64,000 bases of DNA. Origin: JAEKNW01 sp963677815. GTDB taxonomy: Bacteria; Cloacimonadota; Cloacimonadia; Cloacimonadales; JAFGVF01. Position numbers and translations under genes: made by a program. Below are positions 23,461 through 33,013 of this stretch, in pieces (the stretch's first letter is position 1; each line of letters opens with the position of its first letter). Where the stretch lies: positions 744,001 to 808,000 of the forward strand of contig OY782499.1 of NCBI GenBank assembly GCA_963677815.1, written 5' to 3'. The notes below the pieces were generated by a model. That model did no database searches. It was not told the origin of the DNA and worked only from the letters and a program-made list of their open reading frames with translations.

Positions 23461-26400
23461 ATGAAAAAACTTGGATTATTTGTTGCTATTTTACTTGTTA
23501 TTGTTTTAAATTTATCTGGACAAACTAATATTTCAAATATAAGTTCTCGTGATGTTCTAAGCGGACAAGGAACTCAAGCTAATCCTTACCTCATAAACAA
23601 TTTGAATGATCTAAATATTTTAAGCTCTAATTCAACTTATTGGGGACCCGATAAGTATTTCCTGCAAACAGCTGATATCGATGCTTCTGATACTCAAAAC
23701 TGGAATGACGGTGAGGGGTTTTATCCTATTGGTAATTATGATAATCGATTTACAGGTTCTTATGATGGCCAGAATTATATTATCCAAAATTTATATATTG
23801 ATAGACCTAATACTAGCTATATCGGTTTGTTTGGTAGTACCGAATCTGCTGAAATATCTAATCTGGGTATTTTGGATGAGGAGATTACTGGACATTTTCA
23901 TGTCGGGGGGTTAGTTGGCTATGCTATTGATTCAACCATCAACAACTCTTATGCTACAGGAACTATGACTGGTTATTCTGTCGGAGGTTTAGTTGGTGAG
24001 ACTGTAGTATCAACTATTAATAACTCTTATGCTACAGGAGTTGTAACAGGGGATAATAATGCTGGAGGCTTAGTTGGGTTTCATTCTACTTCTTCAACTA
24101 TTGGCAATTCTTATGCTACAGGAGCTGTGAGTGGAAATGCTTATGTCGGGAGTTTAATTGGAAAAGCTTATTCTTCAACTATTGGTAATTCTTATGCTAC
24201 AGGAGCTGTGAGTGGATATACTTATATCGGAGGCTTAGTTGGGTATGCTTACTCTTCAACCATCAGCAACTCTTATGCTACTGGAGTTGTGACTGGAACT
24301 TCTTATGTCGGAGGCTTAGTAGGCTATCGACCATATGGCTCTGTAAATAACTCCTTCTGGGACACTCAGACCTCAGGACAAACAAGTAGCCCCGGAGGCA
24401 CTGGCTTAACAACCTCACAAATGCAAACACTCTCCACTTATCTTAATGCAGGTTGGGATTTTAATGAAGAAACAGCCAATGGAAGTGATGATATCTGGAC
24501 CTTTGTAGAGGGTGATTACCCTCATTTATCATGGGAACCTGATCTAGTTACTGATTTACCTATGTATATTGAAAATCAAATTGAAGATATTCTCAGACCT
24601 GTCAACTGTGAATCCATAACAATATCTCTGAATAATCGCTTTGCAGACCCAGATAGCGAAATAATTTCTATTTTAGCAACAGGCAATACTAATCCTGATA
24701 TTCTTGATTTGCAGATAACGAATGATGATTTAATTATTGATGTTTTCTCTGGAACTTATGGAATAGCTGAAATAGAAATAACAGCTTATAATGAGCATGA
24801 AGAAGAACAAAGCATGTCATTTATTGTTGAAATTTATCCAATCCAACTGCAAGGTCAACCAACATTTTTAACCCTACTTAGAGGAAGTGAACATTCAATT
24901 ACTTATTTTGAATTCATCGAAGATTATGAAGGTAATATGGGTAATTTATCTCTTTCTGTTGCTAATGATGGAAGTCTTGAATATGATGCTGTAGATTTAG
25001 ATTTATACCTTTACCCTGATCAATTTACCAATGTCTGGGAATATTTAACAATAGGTATTTTGGATGAGCTAGGTAGAGAAATAACTTCATATCAGCTTGA
25101 AATTCAAATTATTAATGAATTTAATGCTGACTTCTGGTCTAATAAGAGAGATATATTAACAGGTGAAAGTGTCACATTTTTTGATATGACAGAAGGGAAT
25201 CCTAATCAGTGGACCTGGTATCTTGATAATGATGAAATCCCTGATAGTCATTTTCAGAATCCTAACTTCACTTTTACTGAAAGTGGCTCTTATGATATTG
25301 CTTTAGTAGTTTCCTATATTAATTTTGATGATATAGTCGTCTCTTCGGATAGTTTGATGATAGCAGATTACATTGTGGCAGAAGGTACTGTAGTTAATGA
25401 AGAAGATTTGGATGGGGATTGGGAAGTAGAAAACTCACCTTATAATATCTTTGAACCGCTAGTAATTGATCAAGAAAATGTACTTACTATTGAAGAGGGA
25501 ACGACAATTAATTTTGTGGGAGACTCTCAGTTAATAATTGATGGTGAATTAGTGGCAGATGGTGTTACTTTTGGTCCATCTGAAGAAGATGCAAGCTCTG
25601 GTGAGGAATGGGAAGGACTTAGTTTTTCAGCATCCTCAAGCAATTGTAGTTTAACAAATTCAGTTATAAGAAATGCTAGAGTTGCTGTAGAAATTGAAGA
25701 CTCTGCTCCTCTTTTATCAGGACTAACAATTGAAGGCAATAATTCTGAAAATCCAGCTGTAAGAGTAATAGGAAGTTCTCAAGCATTGCTAGATAATTTA
25801 GATATAGATAATTATGATACTGGTATTGAAATTCTGGGGGATGCATCAGATAATGTACCAACCTTAACCAATATTAGAATCAGACATACAACTAATACTA
25901 CAAGACCAGATGCTCAAAGAATTGCAGTAAAAATCCACAATTCAAACTTAGAAATTCGTGACCTGATTATTGAAGATTATTCAACGGGATTAGAGATTAG
26001 ATCAAGCAATAGTGATATAACTCCAGTTTTAACTAATATTAGAATTAGGCATACTACAAACACTACTAGAAGTTTGGGTTTCACAGGTATCGATATTTCT
26101 GGTTTAGCAAATGTTCATATAGATTCTTTGGAAGTAGATGATTTTGTAACAGGTATTCTTTTTGAAAACATTGATAGGACAGAAAGCATAAGTCCAACTC
26201 TAACAAATATCAGAGTTAGGCATACAACAAATACTTCAAGAACAGATGCTATTGCTCTAAAAAGTGTGGGTAAGGTAGATTTCAACATCAATGACTTAGA
26301 AATAGAAAATGTTAAAAATGGTATATCTTTATTTTCTACTGAAACATCTACTCCTACCCTAACTAATATCAGAATTAGACACACTAGCAATACTACTAGA

Positions 26401-27948
26401 GAGCTTGGTGATTATGGTATTCAGTTTCTAGGCCAAGTTAATGCTGTTATAGATTCTCTTGAAGTGGATGATTATCTTACAGGTCTATATTTTGAAAACC
26501 AGCTGAGAACCCAACCTACTACACCTACTTTAACTAATATTAGGGTCCGCCATACAAGTAATACTACACGCCCAGAAGCTATTGCCTTCAAAAGTATAGG
26601 AAAAGTAAATTTTGACCTAAATGATTTTGAGGCTGAAAATGTTCTATCAGGAATAGAACTCCACTCTGATGAAGCTTCAAATCCAGTTTTAACAAATATA
26701 AGAGTTAGGCATACTACAAATACTAGTAGGAATAATGGTATTGGGATTACACTAAGTGACCAAGCTAATGCTGAAATAACTTCTTCTGAAGTAACAGGCT
26801 TAGCAACAGCATTTAAAATTATCGGTAATAATTCCGCAAATATTCATAGAAACGCAATTATTGATAATGAAGTTTCATTTGACTTATCAGGAAGTGAATG
26901 TAGTAGTCAGATACACCACAATCATATAGAAAGTTCTTTAGGTCAAATTGCCTTAGCTTTTCTATTTAACGATATTAATGCTTTAAGCATTCTCAACAAT
27001 AACATACTGGAATTTGATAGGATAATTGATGGAGCAAATAGTTCAGTAAGCTTGACTCAAAACATTATTTGGGGAAGCCCCTTATCAGAGGCAGACCTTG
27101 TGAGCGGAGATAATATGAATATTACTTTTGAATACAATGATATTTTCATGGAATCAGCTTTAGCTCCAGGTCAAGGAAACATAAATGCCTATCCAGAATT
27201 CGAATATACTGATGATTTTAATTTACATCTTACCGTTAATTCACCCTGTATTGATGCAGGAAATCCAAATTTAGGGCATGATCCAGATTATTCCAGACTA
27301 GATATTGGAATGAATTATTATCACCATATTCTTTATATTGAATCAGACACAAGAGTAGTAGGAATTTATGAACCTGTATTTTTTGATATTTATACGGAAG
27401 GTCATGATGAAGAAAATGCTGATATTCAATGGATTTTCAATGATGGACAATATAGTTACGAAAGCAATCCAGTACATGTTTTTGAAGAAGCAGGAAATTA
27501 CTTAGTTTCAGTATCATTAACAACTGGTGCTTGTTTTGACATTGATTATCAAGAAATCCTTGTTGTTGATCCTTGGGATATAGCTCCTCCTCAAGACCCT
27601 CAAATTTCTATAGTAGGTAATCAAGTAAACTTAGAGTGGTATGAAATTTATCATTATATCCATGGACCGATTTTTGAAAATGTTGCCTACCTTGTTTATG
27701 CTTCTAATAATCTTAACGGCTCATATTATTTTATTGATGAGGTTTATGACCAAACGTGGACTCAGTTTGACCTTAATCAAGATGACTCTTGTAAGTTCTA
27801 TATGATTTTAGCTATTGCTTATGATAGTTTTTATTCCCATCTTGTTCAAGAATATATAAATAATCATAGAGTTATTGCTAGAGATAAACAAAATGTCTAT
27901 CCAATTAGGTCTAAGCAAAATATAGATAATAAAAAGTTAAAAAATTAA
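23461..27948 (+). CDS. Large secreted repeat protein: GLUG repeats, PKD domains and a six-turn beta-helix repeat
   Basis: A 1495-residue protein with signal peptide (residues 1-20). About residues 140-290 hold five GLUG repeats of 26-28 residues ('STIGNSYATGAVSG...GGLVGY'). A PKD-like domain follows near 556-640 ('SVTFFDMTEGNPNQWTWY'). Residues 800-1090 are six beta-helix repeats of about 50-57 residues, each opening 'LTNIR(I/V)RHT(T/S)NT(T/S)R', and a second PKD lies near 1300-1370. The repeats form an alternating two-unit pattern. Unlike the other two large secreted proteins it has no NYPNPFNPE-type C-terminal sorting module, and its end is basic. Likely a surface adhesin or polysaccharide-binding protein; function inferred. 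Confidence 0.85.
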   Translation: MKKLGLFVAILLVIVLNLSGQTNISNISSRDVLSGQGTQANPYLINNLNDLNILSSNSTYWGPDKYFLQTADIDASDTQNWNDGEGFYPIGNYDNRFTGSYDGQNYIIQNLYIDRPNTSYIGLFGSTESAEISNLGILDEEITGHFHVGGLVGYAIDSTINNSYATGTMTGYSVGGLVGETVVSTINNSYATGVVTGDNNAGGLVGFHSTSSTIGNSYATGAVSGNAYVGSLIGKAYSSTIGNSYATGAVSGYTYIGGLVGYAYSSTISNSYATGVVTGTSYVGGLVGYRPYGSVNNSFWDTQTSGQTSSPGGTGLTTSQMQTLSTYLNAGWDFNEETANGSDDIWTFVEGDYPHLSWEPDLVTDLPMYIENQIEDILRPVNCESITISLNNRFADPDSEIISILATGNTNPDILDLQITNDDLIIDVFSGTYGIAEIEITAYNEHEEEQSMSFIVEIYPIQLQGQPTFLTLLRGSEHSITYFEFIEDYEGNMGNLSLSVANDGSLEYDAVDLDLYLYPDQFTNVWEYLTIGILDELGREITSYQLEIQIINEFNADFWSNKRDILTGESVTFFDMTEGNPNQWTWYLDNDEIPDSHFQNPNFTFTESGSYDIALVVSYINFDDIVVSSDSLMIADYIVAEGTVVNEEDLDGDWEVENSPYNIFEPLVIDQENVLTIEEGTTINFVGDSQLIIDGELVADGVTFGPSEEDASSGEEWEGLSFSASSSNCSLTNSVIRNARVAVEIEDSAPLLSGLTIEGNNSENPAVRVIGSSQALLDNLDIDNYDTGIEILGDASDNVPTLTNIRIRHTTNTTRPDAQRIAVKIHNSNLEIRDLIIEDYSTGLEIRSSNSDITPVLTNIRIRHTTNTTRSLGFTGIDISGLANVHIDSLEVDDFVTGILFENIDRTESISPTLTNIRVRHTTNTSRTDAIALKSVGKVDFNINDLEIENVKNGISLFSTETSTPTLTNIRIRHTSNTTRELGDYGIQFLGQVNAVIDSLEVDDYLTGLYFENQLRTQPTTPTLTNIRVRHTSNTTRPEAIAFKSIGKVNFDLNDFEAENVLSGIELHSDEASNPVLTNIRVRHTTNTSRNNGIGITLSDQANAEITSSEVTGLATAFKIIGNNSANIHRNAIIDNEVSFDLSGSECSSQIHHNHIESSLGQIALAFLFNDINALSILNNNILEFDRIIDGANSSVSLTQNIIWGSPLSEADLVSGDNMNITFEYNDIFMESALAPGQGNINAYPEFEYTDDFNLHLTVNSPCIDAGNPNLGHDPDYSRLDIGMNYYHHILYIESDTRVVGIYEPVFFDIYTEGHDEENADIQWIFNDGQYSYESNPVHVFEEAGNYLVSVSLTTGACFDIDYQEILVVDPWDIAPPQDPQISIVGNQVNLEWYEIYHYIHGPIFENVAYLVYASNNLNGSYYFIDEVYDQTWTQFDLNQDDSCKFYMILAIAYDSFYSHLVQEYINNHRVIARDKQNVYPIRSKQNIDNKKLKN

Positions 27949-27959
27949 ATAATTACTTT

Positions 27960-28021
27960 CCCTTGATTGTTACTTACTCAATGAATTATTGGTTTTCTAT
28001 TGGGAAAGTAACAATCAAGGG
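27960..28021 (-). repeat. 'CTTGATTGTTAC' palindromic element, copy 2
   Basis: CCCTTGATTGTTACTT (27960-27975) pairs perfectly with AAGTAACAATCAAGGG (28006-28021), a 16-bp stem with a 30-base loop. Its plus-strand sequence aligns with the reverse complement of copy 1. It lies 113 bp before murA. A putative murA promoter (TTGACA near 28076 and CATACT 17 bp later) follows it. Confidence 0.75.
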
Positions 28022-28134
28022 AGAATGAACCAATCCTGCTTGTTAGCTTACTTCTCAAAGAAATACTCTTTTATCTTGACACTATTTTACTTGCTAAGCA
28101 TACTGAAAAAAAATCAATAGGAAGTGGTGACGCA

Positions 28135-29388
28135 ATGAAAAAGTTTTTAATAAAGGGTGGTAAAAATCTATCAGGCACAGTTGAAGTAAGTGGAGCAAAG
28201 AACGCAATTCTACCGATACTTGCAGCATGTTTACTCACTCGTGGTAAGTGTGTTTTAACTAATGTACCAAAATTAGTTGATTTGAAAACAATGGCTCATT
28301 TATTAAGAATTATAGGAGCAAGAGTTGATTATTTGCAAGGGAGAATGGAGGTCGATACTTCCGATGTCTGTTTCCCTGAAGCACCATATGAACTTGTTTC
28401 ACAGATGCGAGCATCTATCTATGTTTTAGGTCCATTATTAGTCAAATTTAAAAAAGCAAAAGTTTCATTTCCAGGAGGCTGTGCTATTGGGGCTAGACCT
28501 ATTGATTTGCATTTGAAAGCTCTGGAAAAAATGGGAGCTTCTTTCGAGACAAAGAAGGGTTATCTTTATGCTAATACTGATGAACTCAAAGGAGCAGAGA
28601 TTAACTTTGAAAATGTCTCAGTTGGTGCCACTTGTCATATTTTAATGACTGCTACCCTAGCCAAAGGGAAAACAATCATGCGTAATTGTGCTAAAGAACC
28701 TGAAATAGATAGTTTGATTGATTTTCTTGTTAAAATGGGAGGAAAAATTAAAGGTAAGGGAACTTCAACCCTTGAAGTAGATGGAGTTAAAGAACTTTTC
28801 CCAGTAGGTATGGAAATGATGCCTGATAGAATAGAAGCAGGTACTTTCTTGATCGCTGGTGCTATAACTAACAGTCAAATTACAGTGAATAACTGTAATC
28901 CTAAACATCTAGATGCCTTGATTCTCAAGATGCAACAAGCTGGTTTTCAGATAGATGTAGAAGATAGAGCAATGAAAATATATCCAGCTAAAAAGATTCT
29001 GCCTGTTAATATTGTTACTGACCCTTATCCAGCCTTTCCAACTGACTTACAAGCTCAATTCTTAGCTTTAATGACTCTTGCCCAAGGAACTTCCTACATT
29101 GAAGATACTATTTTCCCAGATAGATTTATGCATGTTCCCGAACTGAATAGATTACAAGCTAATATTACTCAAGACAAGGGAAAAGCTAAGGTTGATGGTG
29201 TAGAAAACCTTAGTGGTGCGGAAGTAATGGCTACTGATTTAAGAGCAAGTGCTGCTTTAGTTTTAGCTGGTTTAGCTGCTGAGGGAGAAACAATTGTATC
29301 AAGAATCTATCATATTGATAGGGGTTATGATAATATTGAAGGTAAATTAAGAGAATTAGGAGCTGACATTGAAAGGATTGAAGAATAA
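28135..29388 (+). CDS. murA: UDP-N-acetylglucosamine 1-carboxyvinyltransferase MurA
   Basis: A 417-residue enzyme that transfers enolpyruvate from PEP to UDP-GlcNAc, the first committed step of peptidoglycan synthesis. It has the 'SGAKNAILPILAA' substrate loop (K22, N23), R92 in QMRAS, the catalytic cysteine C116 in 'SFPGGCAIGARPIDLHL' and the late 'ATDLRASAALVLAGLAAEG'. The active-site cysteine is present, so fosfomycin sensitivity is expected by family knowledge. Length equals that of E. coli MurA (419). The 3' end overlaps mnmA by 20 bp. Confidence 0.97.
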   Translation: MKKFLIKGGKNLSGTVEVSGAKNAILPILAACLLTRGKCVLTNVPKLVDLKTMAHLLRIIGARVDYLQGRMEVDTSDVCFPEAPYELVSQMRASIYVLGPLLVKFKKAKVSFPGGCAIGARPIDLHLKALEKMGASFETKKGYLYANTDELKGAEINFENVSVGATCHILMTATLAKGKTIMRNCAKEPEIDSLIDFLVKMGGKIKGKGTSTLEVDGVKELFPVGMEMMPDRIEAGTFLIAGAITNSQITVNNCNPKHLDALILKMQQAGFQIDVEDRAMKIYPAKKILPVNIVTDPYPAFPTDLQAQFLALMTLAQGTSYIEDTIFPDRFMHVPELNRLQANITQDKGKAKVDGVENLSGAEVMATDLRASAALVLAGLAAEGETIVSRIYHIDRGYDNIEGKLRELGADIERIEE

Positions 29389-30436
29389 AAAAATAGCAGT
29401 AGCCATGAGTGGGGGAGTTGATAGCTCCGTAGTAGCTTATTTATTGAAAGAACAAGGCTATGATATAGCAGGTTTTACCATGGTGCAATATGATGATGAA
29501 GAATTTGGTTATAATCCTGATGAGGGAGCTCTAGCTGCTGCCAAAGATGCTCAGAAAATCTGTGATCAGCTTAACATAAAACATCTTGTGATTAATGTTA
29601 AAGATCAGTTTAAAAGAATAGTTTTGAATGATTTTGTTGATCAGTATAAAAGAGGTTATACCCCAAATCCATGTACCCTCTGTAATCCGACTATCAAGTG
29701 GGGCGCTTTTTTTGATAAGATAAAAGAATATGGTTTCGAGTATTTCGCTACTGGTCACTATGTAAAACTTATTCAAGGTCCAGATAGACCCCATATCTAT
29801 AGAGCTGATAATTCTAAAGACCAAACTTATATGTTGTGGAGAGTTAGAAAAGAACAATTAGAAAAAACTATTTTCCCTCTTTATCAACTAGACAAAGAGC
29901 AAGTGAGAAAAATTGCTCAAGATAATAATCTCCATGTTGCTGATAAAAAAGACTCCCAAGAAATCTGTTTTATCAAAGACCACTATTTAGATTTTGTTAA
30001 TACTATTGTGCCTGCCAAAGCTGGAAAGATAAAACTTCTTTCAGGGGAAACTATTGGCCAACACCATGGTCTAACAGCCTACACAATAGGACAGAGGAAG
30101 GGCTTGCAGACTAAACTAAATATTACCTTATATGTGCATTCAATGGATATTAGTAAAAATATCCTCTATGTGACTTCTGATAGGGAAGATTTAAAAGTTA
30201 CTTCTTTTAGGATAAATGAAACTCATTTCCTAGGAATGAATCTTAATGAAGTGAAAAAGGGGTTAGTTCAGATAAGATATAATTCCAAACCTGTAAAAGT
30301 AAAAGATATTATTTTAGAAGGAAAAGAAGCACTTGTTGTCTTAGAACAAGCAATTGAATCTGTAACTCCAGGTCAATCTGCTGTCTTTTACTCTCTAGAT
30401 AACGAACTGCTTGGTGGCGGGATAATCTGTAAGTAG
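29369..30436 (+). CDS. mnmA: tRNA-specific 2-thiouridylase MnmA
   Basis: A 355-residue PP-loop enzyme that puts the 2-thio group on U34 of Lys, Glu and Gln tRNAs. The PP-loop SGGVDS is at residues 14-19, the CxxC with C105 in PCTLCNP is the thiol nucleophile, and C200 in SQEICFIKD is the persulfide partner. The start is a TTG at 29369, supported by AGGAG six bases upstream within the murA 3' end; the first ATG is inside the PP-loop and cannot be the start. The family length is normal. Translational coupling to murA is likely. Confidence 0.93.
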   Translation: MKGLKNKKIAVAMSGGVDSSVVAYLLKEQGYDIAGFTMVQYDDEEFGYNPDEGALAAAKDAQKICDQLNIKHLVINVKDQFKRIVLNDFVDQYKRGYTPNPCTLCNPTIKWGAFFDKIKEYGFEYFATGHYVKLIQGPDRPHIYRADNSKDQTYMLWRVRKEQLEKTIFPLYQLDKEQVRKIAQDNNLHVADKKDSQEICFIKDHYLDFVNTIVPAKAGKIKLLSGETIGQHHGLTAYTIGQRKGLQTKLNITLYVHSMDISKNILYVTSDREDLKVTSFRINETHFLGMNLNEVKKGLVQIRYNSKPVKVKDIILEGKEALVVLEQAIESVTPGQSAVFYSLDNELLGGGIICK

Positions 30437-30445
30437 TATTATTTA

Positions 30446-31351
30446 ATGTTAGAACTCATCAAAAAGTGGACAGGTCTATTTTTACTTGCCGCAGTAGCAA
30501 TAGGTTTCTTATTCCCTATATTCTCTGTCTTTAAGCCTCTAATGATTCCGCTTCTAATGCTCCTTCTTTATTGCTCATTTGTGAGAATGAAATTTCAAAC
30601 AAGGAAGTTTATTCGCAAGGAATTATTAATATTTCCTCTACTCTGCTGGTTAATCTTTCCCCTTATAGTCTATTATGCAACAAGCTTTTTAGGAAATGAT
30701 TTACAGATTGGTTTTTTGTTAGCAGTAATAACGCCACCTGCCTTAGGTTCACCAGTAATGGTTTCATTGGCTAAGGGTGATTTAGAATTTACCGTGGCAA
30801 ATGTTACTTTATTCAACCTGATTTCTCCCCTAGTATTTGCCTTAATTCCCAGCTTATTCATTAAAAATTCTGAAATAGAAATTAATTTCCTTAATATTTT
30901 CTTCAGAGTAGCAATAATAATTTTCATACCTCTACTCTTAGCTTATTTTACAGAAAAGTCTCAGAAGTTAAAAGATTTTATCCTAAAGAAAGTAGATCCA
31001 TTCAAAGCATTAATTCAAATGTTTTTGATTGTTGTAGCTGTTGCAAATTCCTCTAAACAGATTAAAGAAATGGATAGTTTTCACCTTTTGCAAGTTCTTG
31101 TAACTACTTTTCTTATTTCGGGCATACTCTATTTGATAGGCTGGCTACTTGCTAATTCAAGGAAAATGAAATATACTCTACCAATAACAAGTGGACACAA
31201 GAATACTCTTTTAACTATCACCCTAGCAATCGCGAGTTTTAATGAAATCACTGCCCTGCCAGCTGTCTTTTATTTGATTGCTCATCATACTTTCAATGGA
31301 ATAATTATTAATTATAGTAGAAAAACTAAAGAAGAAGAGATGCCTGTATGA
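30446..31351 (+). CDS. Bile acid:sodium symporter (BASS/SBF)-like membrane protein
   Basis: A 301-residue membrane protein with nine to ten helices. The BASS-like elements are 'GFLLAVITPPALGSPVMVSL' (crossover region 1) and 'ITSGHKNTLLTITLA' (crossover region 2). The family moves organic anions or metabolites with sodium. It lies 9 bp after mnmA without a clear ribosome site and overlaps the following methyltransferase by 4 bp. No substrate can be assigned; arsenite exporters of the Acr3 branch are related, but the Acr3 cysteine motif is absent. Confidence 0.7.
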   Translation: MLELIKKWTGLFLLAAVAIGFLFPIFSVFKPLMIPLLMLLLYCSFVRMKFQTRKFIRKELLIFPLLCWLIFPLIVYYATSFLGNDLQIGFLLAVITPPALGSPVMVSLAKGDLEFTVANVTLFNLISPLVFALIPSLFIKNSEIEINFLNIFFRVAIIIFIPLLLAYFTEKSQKLKDFILKKVDPFKALIQMFLIVVAVANSSKQIKEMDSFHLLQVLVTTFLISGILYLIGWLLANSRKMKYTLPITSGHKNTLLTITLAIASFNEITALPAVFYLIAHHTFNGIIINYSRKTKEEEMPV

Positions 31352-32058
31352 AACAAAACAAACAATTAATTAAAGCTTATCTTAAAGAAGTAGTTAGGCC
31401 CTTATATAATAAATTTGCTAATAAATACGCTACAGAGTTGGGTTACTGGAAGAAGATATATCTGAGGGATGGACAGTCTTTTGAAAATGGATTTTATAAG
31501 AAAATATTCTTAAATTTAGCTCAAGAGCAAGATGATAAATTCCTAGAGAATAAAATTGTGGCAGACTTCGGGTGCGGTCCTAGAGGTAGTCTTAAATGGA
31601 TTAAATCTGCTAAACAAAAGATTGGTATTGATGTATTAGCTGATCAATATCTAGATCATTTTGGACAAGACATGCTTACCCATGATATGTTATATCTTAA
31701 ATCAACTGAGAAAATTATACCTCTTCCGAATGAATCACTAGATGTTATGTTTACTCTTAATGCCTTGGATCATGTGGATAATTTCCCGCAAATGTGTAAT
31801 GAAATCTATCGAACACTCAAAGAGAATGGTATTTTATATGCCTCATTTAATCTTGGGGAAAAAGCCACTTCTGCTGAACCTCAGTGTCTTACTGAAAAGC
31901 TAATCCATAAATATTTACTTGATAAATTTGAAATTCTTACCTATAGAGTTGCTAATCAAGGACCACAAGGAAATCTCTTTAAACCATTATACGAAAATGA
32001 CCTTCATTATGACCCTGGGCAAGAAGGTATTCTCTGGGTTAAGGCTAGAAAAGAGTGA
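31348..32058 (+). CDS. Class I SAM-dependent methyltransferase
   Basis: A 236-residue protein. The SAM-binding motif I is 'VADFGCGPRGSL' (about residues 67-78), motif II 'IGIDVLADQYLDHF', post-motif 'PNESLDVMFTLNALDHVDN' and 'EIYRTLKENGILYASFNLG'. This is the Methyltransf_11 layout. The N-terminal 60 residues are helical and unassigned. The start overlaps the BASS-like gene (ATGA). The acceptor (small molecule, lipid or sugar) is unknown. A 48-bp repeat array follows 86 bp after the stop. Confidence 0.85.
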   Translation: MKQNKQLIKAYLKEVVRPLYNKFANKYATELGYWKKIYLRDGQSFENGFYKKIFLNLAQEQDDKFLENKIVADFGCGPRGSLKWIKSAKQKIGIDVLADQYLDHFGQDMLTHDMLYLKSTEKIIPLPNESLDVMFTLNALDHVDNFPQMCNEIYRTLKENGILYASFNLGEKATSAEPQCLTEKLIHKYLLDKFEILTYRVANQGPQGNLFKPLYENDLHYDPGQEGILWVKARKE

Positions 32059-32144
32059 TAGTATCCAGGTGTCTTCGCTAAAGCTACGCCATCCCAGGCA
32101 AATTACACGAATTTCACTAAAAAGATGGTAAATGGGAAGAATGT

Positions 32145-32351
32145 GTGCAAGTAGGGATGCTTATGGACTGATGGCATCCTGCCATCAGATTTGTGCAAGC
32201 AAGGATGCTTATGGACTGATGGCATCCTGCCATCAGATTTATGCAAGCAGAGATGCTTATGGACTGATGGCATCCTGCCATCAGATTTGTGCAAGCAGAG
32301 ATGCTTACACTCCATAAAAAGATAACAGGTGCAAGCAGGGATGCTTTCACC
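32145..32351. repeat. 48-bp tandem repeat of hairpins (3 full + 2 partial units)
   Basis: Units start at 32145, 32193 and 32241 (48 bp each), then truncated units at 32289 and 32329. Each full unit encodes two hairpins: AAGCA/TGCTT, and CTGATGGCA/TGCCATCAG around TCC. The units differ at only a few bases, so the array is recent. Because 48 is divisible by three, several frames on both strands stay open and predict 16-residue repeats; none has a ribosome site, so no gene is called. The 86 bp before it contain CTTCGCTAAAGCTACG, a motif also near 14831 and 48041. Confidence 0.9.
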
Positions 32352-32747
32352 TCATACTATATAAATCAAAAATAATATTAGGAAAAATAGGGTTAATATT
32401 AGAGGAAATAGCTTAAATAGGCAAAAAGATTATTGCTAAAAATCAGAATAAAAGCAGAAAAAAATGAAAAAAATCAAAAAAAGTAAAAAAAAATTAAAAT
32501 AAAAATTATAAAATGCTAAAAGCATATATTTCATATAAATAAGAAGCTTAAAATCCTTAAAGCTTAAAATAGATGAATTGGGCTATTTATAAGCTTTTTA
32601 GGAAGATAAGAAGAAGGAAAAAATATTCTCAACTTATTGATTAATAATAATTTTTCAAAAAAGTATTTGACAGTAAAACGGGTAAAATAAAGCTTGTTTA
32701 AGAATTTGGTACGATATTTGAAAAATTCAGAGTGTGAAAAATAATTC
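32352..32747. other. AT-rich, A-tract-rich gap before the tRNA operon
   Basis: About 400 bp with long runs of A and almost no C, one of the most AT-rich stretches of the window. It contains no supported gene. Its A-tracts just upstream of a near-consensus promoter could serve as an UP-element or curved DNA for the tRNA-ribosomal operon. Confidence 0.55.
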
Positions 32748-32776
32748 TTGACAAGAAAAGTGAGTTTGATTTTATA
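32748..32776 (+). promoter_or_regulatory. Promoter of the tRNA-tuf operon
   Basis: Consensus -35 TTGACA (32748-32753), an optimal 17-bp spacer and TTTATA (32771-32776) lie 13 bp before the first tRNA. The strength fits a stable-RNA and ribosomal operon. Confidence 0.75.
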
Positions 32777-32789
32777 GCAATACATTCAC

Positions 32790-32864
32790 GCCAACGTGGC
32801 TCAATGGTAGAGCAGCTGATTTGTAATCAGCAGGTTGGGGGTTCGATTCCCTTCGTTGGCTCCA
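32790..32864 (+). tRNA. tRNA-Thr (UGU)
   Basis: Full cloverleaf with acceptor GCCAAC/GTTGGC, anticodon stem GCTGA/TCAGC, loop TTTGTAA with anticodon TGT, T-loop GTTCGATTC and an encoded CCA end. It is the first of four clustered tRNAs. Confidence 0.95.
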
Positions 32865-32870
32865 TGTTGT

Positions 32871-32956
32871 GGAGAGGTTCCCGAGTGGTCAAAGGGAACA
32901 GACTGTAAATCTGTCGGCGAAGCCTTCGGAGGTTCAAATCCTCCTCTCTCCACCAT
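32871..32956 (+). tRNA. tRNA-Tyr (GUA)
   Basis: A long-variable-arm tRNA (86 bases). Anticodon loop CTGTAAA with anticodon GTA, variable arm near CGGCGAAGCCTTCGG, T-loop GTTCAAATC, encoded CCA. Confidence 0.95.
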
Positions 32957-33013
32957 TTTTTTTATGTGGATGGAAAGCTATTTTAAAAATAAATAGATGA
33001 AACGAGCTAGATT

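Noticed and set aside
30446..31351. Acr3 arsenite exporter
   Set aside because: It is in the same superfamily but lacks the Acr3 cysteine signature, and its neighbours are mnmA and a methyltransferase.
31348..32058. ArsM-type arsenite methyltransferase
   Set aside because: The protein has the general SAM fold but lacks the conserved cysteines expected of ArsM, and it is 19 kb from the arsenic operon.
32132..32350. Repeat-encoded 16-residue peptide genes on both strands
   Set aside because: The 48-bp unit is divisible by three, so open frames arise automatically; there is no ribosome site and the DNA is better explained by hairpins.
32145..32351. CRISPR array
   Set aside because: The units are contiguous with no unique spacers and no cas genes nearby.
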